DNA of 52,907 bases. Source: Bacteroidales bacterium. GTDB taxonomy: Bacteria; Bacteroidota; Bacteroidia; Bacteroidales; Bacteroidaceae. Shown here in pieces: positions 42,100-50,505 of the stretch. Numbering within the stretch: the stretch's first letter is position 1; every line of letters starts with the position of its first letter. The stretch is taken from the NCBI GenBank assembly GCA_004557185.1, contig SFEP01000020.1, forward strand, positions 1 to 52,907. The letters run 5' to 3'. A program made the translations under genes and the position numbers. Below the pieces are notes generated by a model. That model was not told where the DNA came from. It searched no databases and was given only the letters and a program-made list of their open reading frames with translations.

Positions 42100-44181
42100 A
42101 TGCATTTCCTCCCCTTCCGTTTGCGTGTAGTGCCGCGCGTGTTGCAGTTCAAGCAACCGGCGGGCACATCGCGCGGGGTGTACCTCACCCGCCGTGTGTG
42201 GTACATCGTGCTCACTTCGGCCGACGCACAGGTGCGCTTCACGGGTCTTGGCGAATGTGCCCCGCTGCCCGACCTCAGTGCCGACTACAGCGACGACTAC
42301 GAGGCGCGGCTGCGCGCCCTGTGCCAACAGGTGGAGCAGGAGCAGGGCTTCGACGCCGAAGCGCTGCGCCACGTGCCGTCCATGCTCTTTGGTCTGCAAA
42401 CGGCCTTCCGTTCGGCCGCAGGCTCGCTGGCGGGCGACTACCTGCGGCTTTACCCCTCGCGCTTCGCCCAAGGGTTGGAGGGGCTACGCATCAACGGCTT
42501 GGTGTGGATGGGAAACTTTGAGGAAATGCAGCGCCGCATGGACGAGAAGCTGGACGCGGGCTTCGGATGCGTGAAACTGAAAATCGGGGCTATCGACTTC
42601 GACAGCGAACTGGCGCTGCTGCGCCGCCTGCGTGGCCGCTACAGCGCGGCCGACGTGGAGCTGCGCGTCGATGCCAACGGCGCATTCTCACCCGCCGAAG
42701 CCCCCGCCCGCCTCGAAGCACTGGCCCGCTTCAGTCTGCACAGCATTGAGCAGCCCATCAAGCAGGGCCAGTGGGAGGAGATGGCAGCGCTGTGCCGCAC
42801 ATCGCCCCTGCCCATCGCCCTCGACGAGGAAATGATAGGTGTGCACGAGACGGTCGACAAGCAACGCCTGCTCGACACCATACGTCCGCACTACCTGGTG
42901 CTCAAACCCTCGCTGCACGGGGCCTTCACGGGCTGCGCCGAGTGGATGGCGCTGGCACGCGAACGCGGCATAGGCTATTGGGTGACGAGCGCGCTCGAGA
43001 GCAACGTGGGCCTCAACGCCATTGCCCAATGGACGGCGGCCACGGCCGAGGCGCATGCCACCCCCGACGCGCCACCCCTCATGCCACAAGGGCTGGGCAC
43101 GGGGCAACTCTTCGTGCAGAACTTCGACGCTGCCCCCCTCTGCATCGAGGGCGACCGTCTGTGGTACGGCCACGCAGCGCAGAGGGCGTTTGCCCGTGAG
43201 GCGGCCAACTTCAAGGCACGCTGGTGCAACCCCTCGCCCACCCTCACGCTTCACACCTCGGGCAGCACGGGCGAACCCAAGCCCTTCGAGGCCGAGAAGG
43301 TGCGCATGTGGCACAGCGCCGAAACCACACTGCAAGCCCTGGGGCTACAGCAGGGCAACACGGCGCTGCTGTGCCTGCCGCTGCAGTTTGTAGCAGGGCA
43401 GATGATGCTGGTGCGCGCCATGGCGGGCGGACTGCAAACGCTGCTGCGCACACCGTCGCTCCACCCGTATGCCGGACTGCACGAGGCGCCCGACTTTGCC
43501 GCCCTCACGCCAGCCCAGGTGGCCGAAACGCTGCGCGTGCCCCACGAGCGCTCGCTGCTGCGCCGCACGCTGTGCCTCATCATTGGTGGCGGCGCCTTGC
43601 CACCCGCGGTCGAGGAGGCGGTGCGCACCTTCCCCCACCCCATCTTCAGCACCTACGGCATGACGGAGACGCTCTCGCACATCGCGCTGCGCCGCCTCAA
43701 CGGTGAGCAAGCCAGCCATGCCTACACACCGCTGCCGGGGGTGAGCGTGGGCACCGATGCCGAGGGCTGCCTCACCATCGACGCCCCTGCCTGGCACGAC
43801 GGCCCCTTGGTGACCAACGACCTGGCCGAGGTCTACGCCGACGGCTCCTTCACGCTGCACGGCCGCCGCGACAACACCATTTGCAGCGGCGGACTGAAGT
43901 TGCAGGCCGAAGCCTTGGAGCGCAAACTGGCCGGCGCGCCCTGTCAGCTGCTCATCACCGCCACGCCGCACCCCACGCTGGGCGAGGCCGTAACGCTGCT
44001 CTACGCCGCCCCCGCCGAATGCAGCGAGGCGCTCACCGCCTTTTGCCAAGCCCGCCTCAGCCGCCACGAAATGCCGCGCGCCATGGTGCGCTGCAACGCC
44101 CTGCCACTCACGGCCACAGGCAAACCCGCCCGCGCCGAGGCACGCCGCATGGCCACCGAGGCACTGCGGCTTGACGAATGA
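42100..44181 (+). CDS. menC-menE: Fused o-succinylbenzoate synthase (MenC) and o-succinylbenzoate-CoA ligase (MenE)
   Basis: One 693-residue frame with two enzymes. Residues 1 to about 365 are MenC (enolase superfamily): RGVYLTRRVWYIVL, GECAPLPDLS, CVKLKIG (catalytic Lys, about 157), ELRVDANGAF, SIEQPIKQGQ, IALDEEMIG and LVLKPSLHGAF. From about 378 a MenE-type acyl-adenylate ligase begins at the ATP motif LHTSGSTGEPKPF, with IFSTYGMTETLSHIALR, DGSFTLHGRRDNTICSGGLK and a short C-terminal lid with PLTATGKPARAEAR. The usual N-terminal segment of MenE before the ATP motif is missing or short. Together they turn SHCHC into OSB-CoA. No stop codon, restart or frame break lies at the junction. Confidence 0.92.
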   Translation: MHFLPFRLRVVPRVLQFKQPAGTSRGVYLTRRVWYIVLTSADAQVRFTGLGECAPLPDLSADYSDDYEARLRALCQQVEQEQGFDAEALRHVPSMLFGLQTAFRSAAGSLAGDYLRLYPSRFAQGLEGLRINGLVWMGNFEEMQRRMDEKLDAGFGCVKLKIGAIDFDSELALLRRLRGRYSAADVELRVDANGAFSPAEAPARLEALARFSLHSIEQPIKQGQWEEMAALCRTSPLPIALDEEMIGVHETVDKQRLLDTIRPHYLVLKPSLHGAFTGCAEWMALARERGIGYWVTSALESNVGLNAIAQWTAATAEAHATPDAPPLMPQGLGTGQLFVQNFDAAPLCIEGDRLWYGHAAQRAFAREAANFKARWCNPSPTLTLHTSGSTGEPKPFEAEKVRMWHSAETTLQALGLQQGNTALLCLPLQFVAGQMMLVRAMAGGLQTLLRTPSLHPYAGLHEAPDFAALTPAQVAETLRVPHERSLLRRTLCLIIGGGALPPAVEEAVRTFPHPIFSTYGMTETLSHIALRRLNGEQASHAYTPLPGVSVGTDAEGCLTIDAPAWHDGPLVTNDLAEVYADGSFTLHGRRDNTICSGGLKLQAEALERKLAGAPCQLLITATPHPTLGEAVTLLYAAPAECSEALTAFCQARLSRHEMPRAMVRCNALPLTATGKPARAEARRMATEALRLDE

Positions 44182-44330
44182 ATGGTCGCAGGTTTTTTAT
44201 AGAACCCTCCATATAATATATAGCAGCCCTCAAAAGCGAAGACACGGAGGGTGTGCGCCTTGGCCTCTTTCCCATCTGTCCAAAGCAGATGCATGGCCCC
44301 CTACCTTATATATTATTATAGTCCCCCTAC

Positions 44331-46184
44331 ATGCCCCAAGTTCCCCAACCCATCGAACTGCTTGCCCCTGCCCGCGACGTGGTGTGCGGCCGCGAGGCCA
44401 TTCTGCACGGTGCCGACGCCGTCTACATTGGCGGGCCCGACTTCGGCGCACGTGCCGCGGCGGGCAACAGCGTCGACGACATCGCCGGCCTCTGCCAGTT
44501 TGCCCACATCTACGGCGCTCGCGTCTACGTCACGCTCAACACCATTCTCTACGACAACGAACTGCCCGAGGCCGAACGCCTCATCTGGGCGCTCTACCGT
44601 GCGGGTGTCGATGCTCTCATTGTGCAGGACGTGGCACTGCTCTCGCTGCACCTGCCGCCCATAGCGCTGCATGCCTCCACGCAGATGGACACCTGCACGC
44701 CGCAGCGGGCACAATGGCTCGAGGCAGCGGGCTATAGGCAGATAGTGGTGGCGCGCGAACTCTCGCTCACCGACATCCGCGCCATAGCACAGTCAGTGAG
44801 CGTGCCCATCGAGGCCTTCGTGCACGGCGCGCTGTGTGTGAGTTACAGCGGTCGGTGCTACGCCTCGCAGCACTGCTTCGGCCGCTCGGCCAACAGGGGG
44901 CGCTGTGCGCAGTTCTGCCGCCTCGCCTTCGACCTCACCGATGGCCACGGCCGCCTCATTGAGCAGGGCCGACACCTGCTGTCGCTGCCCGACATGAACC
45001 GAACCGACGACCTCGAAGCCATGATGGACGCCGGCGTGCGCTCGTTCAAGATTGAGGGACGGCTCAAGGATGTGGAATATGTGAAAAACGTGACGGCTTG
45101 GTACAGGCAGCACCTCGATGCCATTCTGGCGCGCCGCGCCGATGCCTACCGCCGCGCCTCATTCGGCACGTCGCAACTGACGTTTGCCCCCGACGTGGCG
45201 CGCAGCTTCAACCGCGGTTTCACGTCCTACTTTCTGCACGGCCGCACGCCACAGCCCCTCTTCACCTACCACACGCCCAAAGCCATGGGGCCCTGCATTG
45301 CCAGCGTGGTGCGCTGCGATGCCCGCGGCATCACGGTCAAGGCCACAACCCCGCTCGCCGCGGGCGACGGCTTGTGCTACCTCGATGCCCAAGGCCGCCT
45401 GCAAGGCTTTCGCGTGAACAAGGTGACGGGCGACGTGGTGCAACCTGCCACGCCGCAACGGCTGCCCCGCGGCACACGCCTACACCGCAGCCAGGACGCC
45501 GCCTTCAGCCGTCTGATGGCACGCCCCACCGCCACCCGCACGCTGGCCGCCACACTGACGCTGCGCGAGGTGCCCGCAGGCTATGCCATCGACATGGCCG
45601 ACGAGAGCGGCTGCCACGCCACCTGCCTCTTCAGCAGCACACACGAGGCGGCACGTGCCCCGCAGCGCGAAGCCATCAGCCGCACGCTGGCCAAACTGGG
45701 CGGCACGCCCTTCACGGCCGAGCGCATCGAGGTGCTCACGCAGGGCGAGCGCTTCATTCCCGCCTCGCAACTGACGGAATGGCGCCGGCATGTGGTCGAT
45801 GCCCTGCTGTGTGCCCACCGCGCCGCTTACGTGCCCGACCTTCCCGCACCGCGCCACGACGAACGCCTACAGCCGCTCACTCCCGCCGCACTCGACTTCA
45901 CCGCCAACGTGGCCAACCGCACAGCCCGCAGCCTCCTGGCCGCACTCGGCGCCGCCAGCATCGCACCAGCCTACGAGGTGCAGGCTCCCCATGGGCAGCA
46001 CGTGGTGATGACGTGCCGCCACTGCATACGCCACGACCTGGGATGCTGCTTCAAGGAACACCCCGACCGCGCCCGCTCCCTGCCCGAACCGCTCACGCTG
46101 CATCTGCCCGACGGCCGCGCCTTTCCGCTCCGCTTCGACTGTGCTCGGTGCGAAATGCAAGTGCTCGCCACCACCCCGCGCTGA
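44331..46184 (+). CDS. U32 family peptidase-like protein (RlhA/TrhP type)
   Basis: A 617-residue cytoplasmic protein. N-terminal U32 TIM-barrel: IELLAPARDVVCGREAILHGADAVYIGG, LHASTQMDTCTP, FVHGALCVSYSGRCYASQHCFGRSANRGRCAQFCR (cysteines likely holding an FeS cluster), FKIEGRLKDVEYV. The long C-terminal part (about 300-617) corresponds to the DUF3656-like region and ends with a cysteine cluster CRHCIRHDLGCCFKEHP and FDCARCEMQV. Despite the peptidase name, characterised relatives add hydroxyl groups to tRNA or 23S rRNA. Normal length. Confidence 0.9.
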   Translation: MPQVPQPIELLAPARDVVCGREAILHGADAVYIGGPDFGARAAAGNSVDDIAGLCQFAHIYGARVYVTLNTILYDNELPEAERLIWALYRAGVDALIVQDVALLSLHLPPIALHASTQMDTCTPQRAQWLEAAGYRQIVVARELSLTDIRAIAQSVSVPIEAFVHGALCVSYSGRCYASQHCFGRSANRGRCAQFCRLAFDLTDGHGRLIEQGRHLLSLPDMNRTDDLEAMMDAGVRSFKIEGRLKDVEYVKNVTAWYRQHLDAILARRADAYRRASFGTSQLTFAPDVARSFNRGFTSYFLHGRTPQPLFTYHTPKAMGPCIASVVRCDARGITVKATTPLAAGDGLCYLDAQGRLQGFRVNKVTGDVVQPATPQRLPRGTRLHRSQDAAFSRLMARPTATRTLAATLTLREVPAGYAIDMADESGCHATCLFSSTHEAARAPQREAISRTLAKLGGTPFTAERIEVLTQGERFIPASQLTEWRRHVVDALLCAHRAAYVPDLPAPRHDERLQPLTPAALDFTANVANRTARSLLAALGAASIAPAYEVQAPHGQHVVMTCRHCIRHDLGCCFKEHPDRARSLPEPLTLHLPDGRAFPLRFDCARCEMQVLATTPR

Positions 46185-46238
46185 CGCTGCGCTCCGCACT
46201 CCTCTCTCTCATCCGTCCCCCCCAAAAACGCTCACGCC

Positions 46239-47246
46239 ATGCTACGCCGTTCGCCCATCCTTCTGCTCCTCAGCCTCGCCTCGCTGCTCCTGGCGGGCTG
46301 CTACTATTCGCACCCACGCCACACCGATCACTGGACGGGGCAGCGCGAGGCCGCCGTCGACTCGGAGTATTTTGTGCAAACGCACTTCTACTGGACGGGC
46401 TACAACTTCGAGGCCGTCGACAGCTTACGCCTCGCCACGCAGCCGCCGCTCACACTGGGCGGTAACTACGAGTTCGGACTGGCCGACAGCGTCACCGTCT
46501 ACCACCGCGACCCGCTCGTGGTGGCACGCGTGCTCTTCGTGCCGGGCGACACGGTGGACTCTGTATGGGTGAAGGTGGCGCGCGACCAGTGGACGCAAGG
46601 CTGGGTGCGCGAGAGCGAACTGCTCGACCGCGTGGTGCCCGACGACCCCATCGCGCAGTTCATCTACCACTTCTCCGACAGCCGCAGCCTCTACTTCCTT
46701 CCCCTCTTCGGTCTGGCCATTGTGTGCTGGCTGGTGCAGCGGGCCCGCCACAAGCACCTGCGCATGGTGCATCTGCGCGACATTCCGAGCTTCTATCCCA
46801 CACTGCTCTGCCTGTCGGTGTCGGGCAGCGCGGCTCTCTACGGCAGCATCCAGCGCTTTGTGCCACGCACGTGGGTTGAATATTATTTCCACCCCACGCT
46901 CAACCCCTTCGAGCCGCACCTTCCCTTCATCATGGCTCTCTTCATCGCCTCGGTGTGGTTCATGGTGATAGCCGCCGTGGCCGTGATCGACGAAATACGT
47001 CGGCAACCCGACCTGGGCGACACCATAGCCTACATGGCCTCGCTGGCAGGCGTCTGCATCGTGCTCTACCTTGTGTTCACCATCACCGTGCCCCTTTACT
47101 TCGGCTACCTGCTCCTGGCCGCCTACTGGTACTGGGCCTGCCGGCAGTACTACGTGCACCGCCCCTCGCACCTCATCTGCGGCGTGTGCAAGCGCGGCAT
47201 ACCCGCTCGCGGCCAGTGCCCACACTGCGGTGCGTGGAATGAATAA
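46239..47246 (+). CDS. Membrane lipoprotein with C-terminal zinc ribbon, function unknown
   Basis: A 335-residue protein I do not recognise. Signal peptide with lipobox LLLAGCYY (Cys21). A periplasmic region (about 22-145) has an SH3-like look (DTVDSVWVKVARDQWTQGWVRESELLD). Four to five membrane segments follow (about 150-300: LYFLPLFGLAIVCWLV, PTLLCLSVSGSAALYG, IMALFIASVWFMVIAAVAVI, AYMASLAGVCIVLYLVF, LYFGYLLLAAYWYWA). It ends with a short zinc ribbon CGVCKRG..GQCPHCGAWNE facing the cytoplasm. A lipid anchor, several membrane spans and a zinc ribbon are an unusual combination. 54 nt after the U32 gene. Confidence 0.75.
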   Translation: MLRRSPILLLLSLASLLLAGCYYSHPRHTDHWTGQREAAVDSEYFVQTHFYWTGYNFEAVDSLRLATQPPLTLGGNYEFGLADSVTVYHRDPLVVARVLFVPGDTVDSVWVKVARDQWTQGWVRESELLDRVVPDDPIAQFIYHFSDSRSLYFLPLFGLAIVCWLVQRARHKHLRMVHLRDIPSFYPTLLCLSVSGSAALYGSIQRFVPRTWVEYYFHPTLNPFEPHLPFIMALFIASVWFMVIAAVAVIDEIRRQPDLGDTIAYMASLAGVCIVLYLVFTITVPLYFGYLLLAAYWYWACRQYYVHRPSHLICGVCKRGIPARGQCPHCGAWNE

Positions 47247-47324
47247 GGAGGGGGCTGATGGTGCGCACAAGGCAAGAGGCCATTTGGAGCGAGGGAAAAT
47301 CCATTTCAGAAACGGGGCTGGCTC

Positions 47325-47412
47325 GTTGTCCATGGGCGTGTGCAACGTGGCACACGGCCACGAACAACGTGGCACACGGCCACGGACAACGTTGCACACG
47401 GCCGTGGACAAC
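47325..47412. repeat. Four tandem 22-bp palindromic units
   Basis: Units at 47325-47346, 47347-47368, 47369-47390 and 47391-47412 are of the GTTGCACACGG..CAAC family; the middle two start GTGG instead of GTTG. The ends GCTC and GAGC extend the outer inverted repeat to 8 bp. It lies 78 bp after a stop codon in a 1.17-kb gap. Confidence 0.9.
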
Positions 47413-47587
47413 GAGCAACAAGGCTTTCCGTCACGGCACGAAAGCATAAAGCATTGAAAACCTGCGTGTCCGTTCTGCCCGCACGGGGTGCCGTGCAAAC
47501 GGTGCAGGACGGTGGTCTACGCCGACGCTTTGGGCTACTACACAGCAAATGTGACAAAAAATCTGTGCCTATCTCACGCAGGCTTGC

Positions 47588-47709
47588 TACCTTTGCAACG
47601 CATGAAACACCACAACCTGGATATTGTAGCATAGGCTTCGGCACACGTTCGCCCGAAGCCCGACGGCGCGCAACTGCATCGAGGCACGCCGCCGTCTGTT
47701 GGATTTTTT
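47588..47709 (+). ncRNA. Candidate small RNA: promoter, two hairpins and terminator
   Basis: TACCTTTG (47588-47595) is an exact TAnnTTTG box with TCTG about 22 nt upstream. The predicted RNA would start near 47602. It contains a hairpin (GGCTTCGG at 47634-47641 with CCGAAGCC at 47653-47660) and a second one (GACGGCG at 47662-47668 with CGCCGTC at 47690-47696) followed by TGTTGGATTTTTTA, a terminator. The length is about 105 nt. A 10-codon ORF starts at 47602 (MKHHNLDIVA), so it could also be a leader with attenuator. Confidence 0.5.
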
Positions 47710-47734
47710 ACCCGTCACTCCCTGCGTAAGGCAC

Positions 47735-47878
47735 ATGGGGAGCGTTGTTTTTGTAACCCTCACAGAAGCCTTCGTGGCTAACCAGCGCCGTGAGGCAGCC
47801 CTCTATCGCCGCTATCACTCCTTCTACAGCAACGCCTTCTACATTGGGCGGAAAAAGGCAGATACCGATGGCTGGTAA
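47735..47878 (+). CDS. Small ORF of 47 codons, doubtful
   Basis: MGSVVFVTLTEAFVANQRRE..., ending KKADTDGW. It is aromatic and basic, not low-complexity, and unlike the repeat-derived ORFs nearby. It might be a small gene or the leftover of a larger one. No family recognised, no clear ribosome-binding site. It lies 26 bp after the terminator of the candidate small RNA. Confidence 0.25.
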   Translation: MGSVVFVTLTEAFVANQRREAALYRRYHSFYSNAFYIGRKKADTDGW

Positions 47879-47989
47879 ACTGGACCTTTTCTCGCCATGG
47901 CATTGCTCTAATCCTGTTGGCTTTGGCGCTGCTCGTTTGGTGAAACGACAAGGTCGGATAAAATTCTGCCCTCACATAACCGCCCCACC

Positions 47990-48034
47990 CCTACCTCATG
48001 CCCCGCGCCACCCCGACGCGGGGCATGAGGTAGG
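47990..48034. terminator. Very strong 17-bp hairpin
   Basis: CCTACCTCATGCCCCGC (47990-48006) pairs perfectly with 48018-48034 around an 11-nt loop. No T-run follows on either strand, so it may be a transcription barrier or RNA-stability element rather than a classical terminator. It lies 70 bp before the polysaccharide promoter, so it may insulate it. Confidence 0.45.
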
Positions 48035-48104
48035 CTCCTCACCCGCCGCGCAACCGTTCAAAAGCCACTCACTCCCACGCACCGCAATTTGCCCCACTAT
48101 TATT

Positions 48105-48135
48105 TTGCTCTTCACGAGGGTTGGTGTATCTTTGC
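48105..48135 (+). promoter_or_regulatory. Promoter of the surface-polysaccharide locus
   Basis: TTTG (48105-48108), 19-nt spacer, TATCTTTG (48128-48135): the best consensus Bacteroidota promoter in the window. It leaves a leader of about 275 nt before the first gene. The leader has a possible stem GTTGGGC..GCCCAAC with an inner CAATA..TATTG. Long leaders are typical of Bacteroidales capsule operons, but no UpxY-like antiterminator is seen. Confidence 0.75.
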
Positions 48136-48414
48136 ATGCATAGGTATGCAAGTTGGGCAAAGATGTCAGTCCAATATTCAGTATTGTGAAGTGGCCCAAC
48201 CTCCTTTTCAAGCCATAGCCCATACATTCCCCCTTTGTGCTACAGCAGGCACAGCCACATCATCGCCACATTACAGATCCTAACGTACTATTTCACGCCT
48301 TGTGCGCCATAACTGCCTACACCTCAATAAGAACGAAGCGTAAGCAGGACTAAGAATATATGCCAAGGCGAGAGAGCAACGGGTGGGCGACGGAATGGCG
48401 AACACCTCCTACGT

Positions 48415-49383
48415 ATGACTAAGACAAGAACAAGAGAAAGCTGGATAGATTGGTCGAAGGCCATCTTGATTTGGCTGATGGTTTTGGGCCATGCCGGGCT
48501 CAGCGGCCACCCCCGAATGTGGGTATATGCCTTCCACATGCCTGCATTCTTCATCATCTCCGGGTTTCTTTACAAGCCACACAACTGGCTGCTGACGTTG
48601 AAGAAGTTCTGCGTGCCCATCGCGTTTTTCTCACTCCTCAACTTGGGTTATGTGGTGCTGAGGATGGCTGCAAAGGATGAGCCTATCGATGCTGGCAAAC
48701 TGTTTTTAAGAACTACCCCCCCCTATTGGCGATGCAACTATGGTGACTACATCACCCTGTTCAGAGGCGTGTGGTTTGTGGTCGTACTGGCCTGTATGCG
48801 TGCCTTATCTGGCGACATTCCGCTGTTCTCATTCATACGGAAACACGCCCTGTGGTTTATCGTGCTTTGCTTAGGCTATATGACGCTGGAACCCCTATTT
48901 GAAAGCTACACGGAGGCACTGCACGACTACTATGCATACAAAGTGATAGGCTGCCTGCCGTTTATGCTGATAGGTATGGTGATGAAGACGCACCGCGAAT
49001 GGTTTTTGCATCTGTCATGGAAATGGCTGACCGTGCTGGCTGCGGCATTTGCAGCCACAACCTTGACAAACGGCACCGCAGACATATGGGCTTATATTTT
49101 TGGCAAGCATTATCTGTTATTCTTCATAGCTGCCATCGCCGGCTCTATTGTGCTTTTCAGCATTTTCAAGGCTACGAAGCCAAACGCCGTCATCGAGACG
49201 TTCTCCACTGGCACCTTGCTTATCCTTGGCATACACACCCCCATTCTTGGAGTCTGCCTTAAAGGGTGTGAGATGCTCCATCTGCCCTATTCAAGTGTAG
49301 CCAGCAGCCTCCTCGTCATGTTGCTTTGCTATTACCCCATCAAGTGGGCCAACCAGCACTGCCCCATACTCTTAGGAAAATAA
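48415..49383 (+). CDS. Membrane acyltransferase (acyltransferase family 3)
   Basis: A 322-residue polytopic inner-membrane protein with about ten hydrophobic segments. The start RESWIDWSKAILIWLMVLGHAGLSG (conserved His in the LGH motif) and VYAFHMPAFFIISGFLYKP are typical of acyltransferase-3/OafA- and WcjF-like O-acetyltransferases. Such enzymes acetylate sugars of capsule or O-antigen. First gene after the strong promoter; 9 nt before the flippase gene, so cotranscribed. Confidence 0.88.
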   Translation: MTKTRTRESWIDWSKAILIWLMVLGHAGLSGHPRMWVYAFHMPAFFIISGFLYKPHNWLLTLKKFCVPIAFFSLLNLGYVVLRMAAKDEPIDAGKLFLRTTPPYWRCNYGDYITLFRGVWFVVVLACMRALSGDIPLFSFIRKHALWFIVLCLGYMTLEPLFESYTEALHDYYAYKVIGCLPFMLIGMVMKTHREWFLHLSWKWLTVLAAAFAATTLTNGTADIWAYIFGKHYLLFFIAAIAGSIVLFSIFKATKPNAVIETFSTGTLLILGIHTPILGVCLKGCEMLHLPYSSVASSLLVMLLCYYPIKWANQHCPILLGK

Positions 49384-49392
49384 ACCAGACCG

Positions 49393-50334
49393 ATGCCTGA
49401 AGCGAACAACAAGCGTGTGGCCAAGAACACGCTGTTTCTGTATTTCCGCATGATTCTCATTATGCTGGTCTCCCTCTACACATCGAGGGTGGTATTGGCA
49501 CAGTTGGGAATCAGCGACTTCGGCATTTACAACGTGACGGCCGGCGTGGTGACCATGCTGTCGTTTCTCAACAGTTGTATGGCCTCCTCCACGCAGCGGT
49601 ATATGACCTTTGAATTAGGGCGTGGCGACATGCAAAGGCTGAAGGACGTGTTTGCAGCATCGCTCAACATTCATGCAGCCATGGCCTTAGTCATTGTGGT
49701 GCTTGCCGAAACGTTGGGGCTATGGATAGTCAACCACCAACTGGTCATTCCCCCCGACCGCATGCTGGCCGCCCATTGGGTGTATCAATTTGCCATTCTC
49801 ACCTTCTGCATCAACATCATCCAGGTGCCCTACAACGCAGTACTGATAGCCCATGAGCGCATGAATGTCTATGCTTATTTCAGTATTGTAGAAGTATGCC
49901 TCAAATTAGGCATTGTGTACCTGCTCGTGGTCTGCCCAATCGACAAACTTATAGCCTACGGCGTGCTGCTGTTCAGCGTACAACTCATCGTCAGGTGCAT
50001 GTACCAATTGTACTGCCACAAGCACTATGAGGAAAGCCGTTTCCGCTGGTTCTGGGACAAGGCACTTTACCGTCAGATGACGGGCTTTGCGGGCTGGAAC
50101 CTTTTTGGCAGCATTGCGTGGCTGCTGCGAGACCAAGGCGTGAATATCATTCTGAACCTCTTTTTTGGTCCTGTAATCAATGCGGCCCGCGGAGTAGCCT
50201 TACAGGTGTCGAACGCAGTGATGGGCTTTATCGCCAACTTCCAGGTAGCCCTCAATCCGCAAATCACCAAGAACTATGCGCAGGGCCACATAGCCGAAAT
50301 GGAAAAGCTGGCCTACTTAGGGACATTCAGTTAA
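49393..50334 (+). pseudogene. Polysaccharide flippase (Wzx/MATE-like), truncated
   Basis: A 313-codon frame. NTLFLYFRMILIMLVSLYTSRVVLAQLG at the start, GIYNVTAGVVTMLSFLNSCMASSTQRYMTFELG, and FGPVINAARGVALQVSNAVMGF followed by NFQVALNPQITKNYAQG are typical of Bacteroidales Wzx flippases, which usually have about 480-500 residues. The family sequence stops at about EMEKLAYLG and then meets foreign DNA. About 170 C-terminal residues (four to five membrane helices) are missing and are not found on the far side of the IS remnant. Probably non-functional. Confidence 0.85.
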
Positions 50335-50505
50335 TGGCTCAGTTTTACAATCTGGTAATGGGTTGTGTCTGTCATATATCGGCATTGTTTTAATCTCGCG
50401 ATCACATTTTCAGTTCTCAGCGCATAAAACAGGACATCTCCGATTGCATTGGGTCCGCCAATCCGCCTCCGATGTGCTTCGGCGGTTGGAAATGGACATG
50501 ATATT

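Noticed and set aside
47601..47634. Ten-codon leader peptide MKHHNLDIVA as an amino-acid attenuator
   Set aside because: Only two His codons, no downstream biosynthetic gene, and the predicted transcript start coincides with the ATG; kept only as a note under the small RNA.
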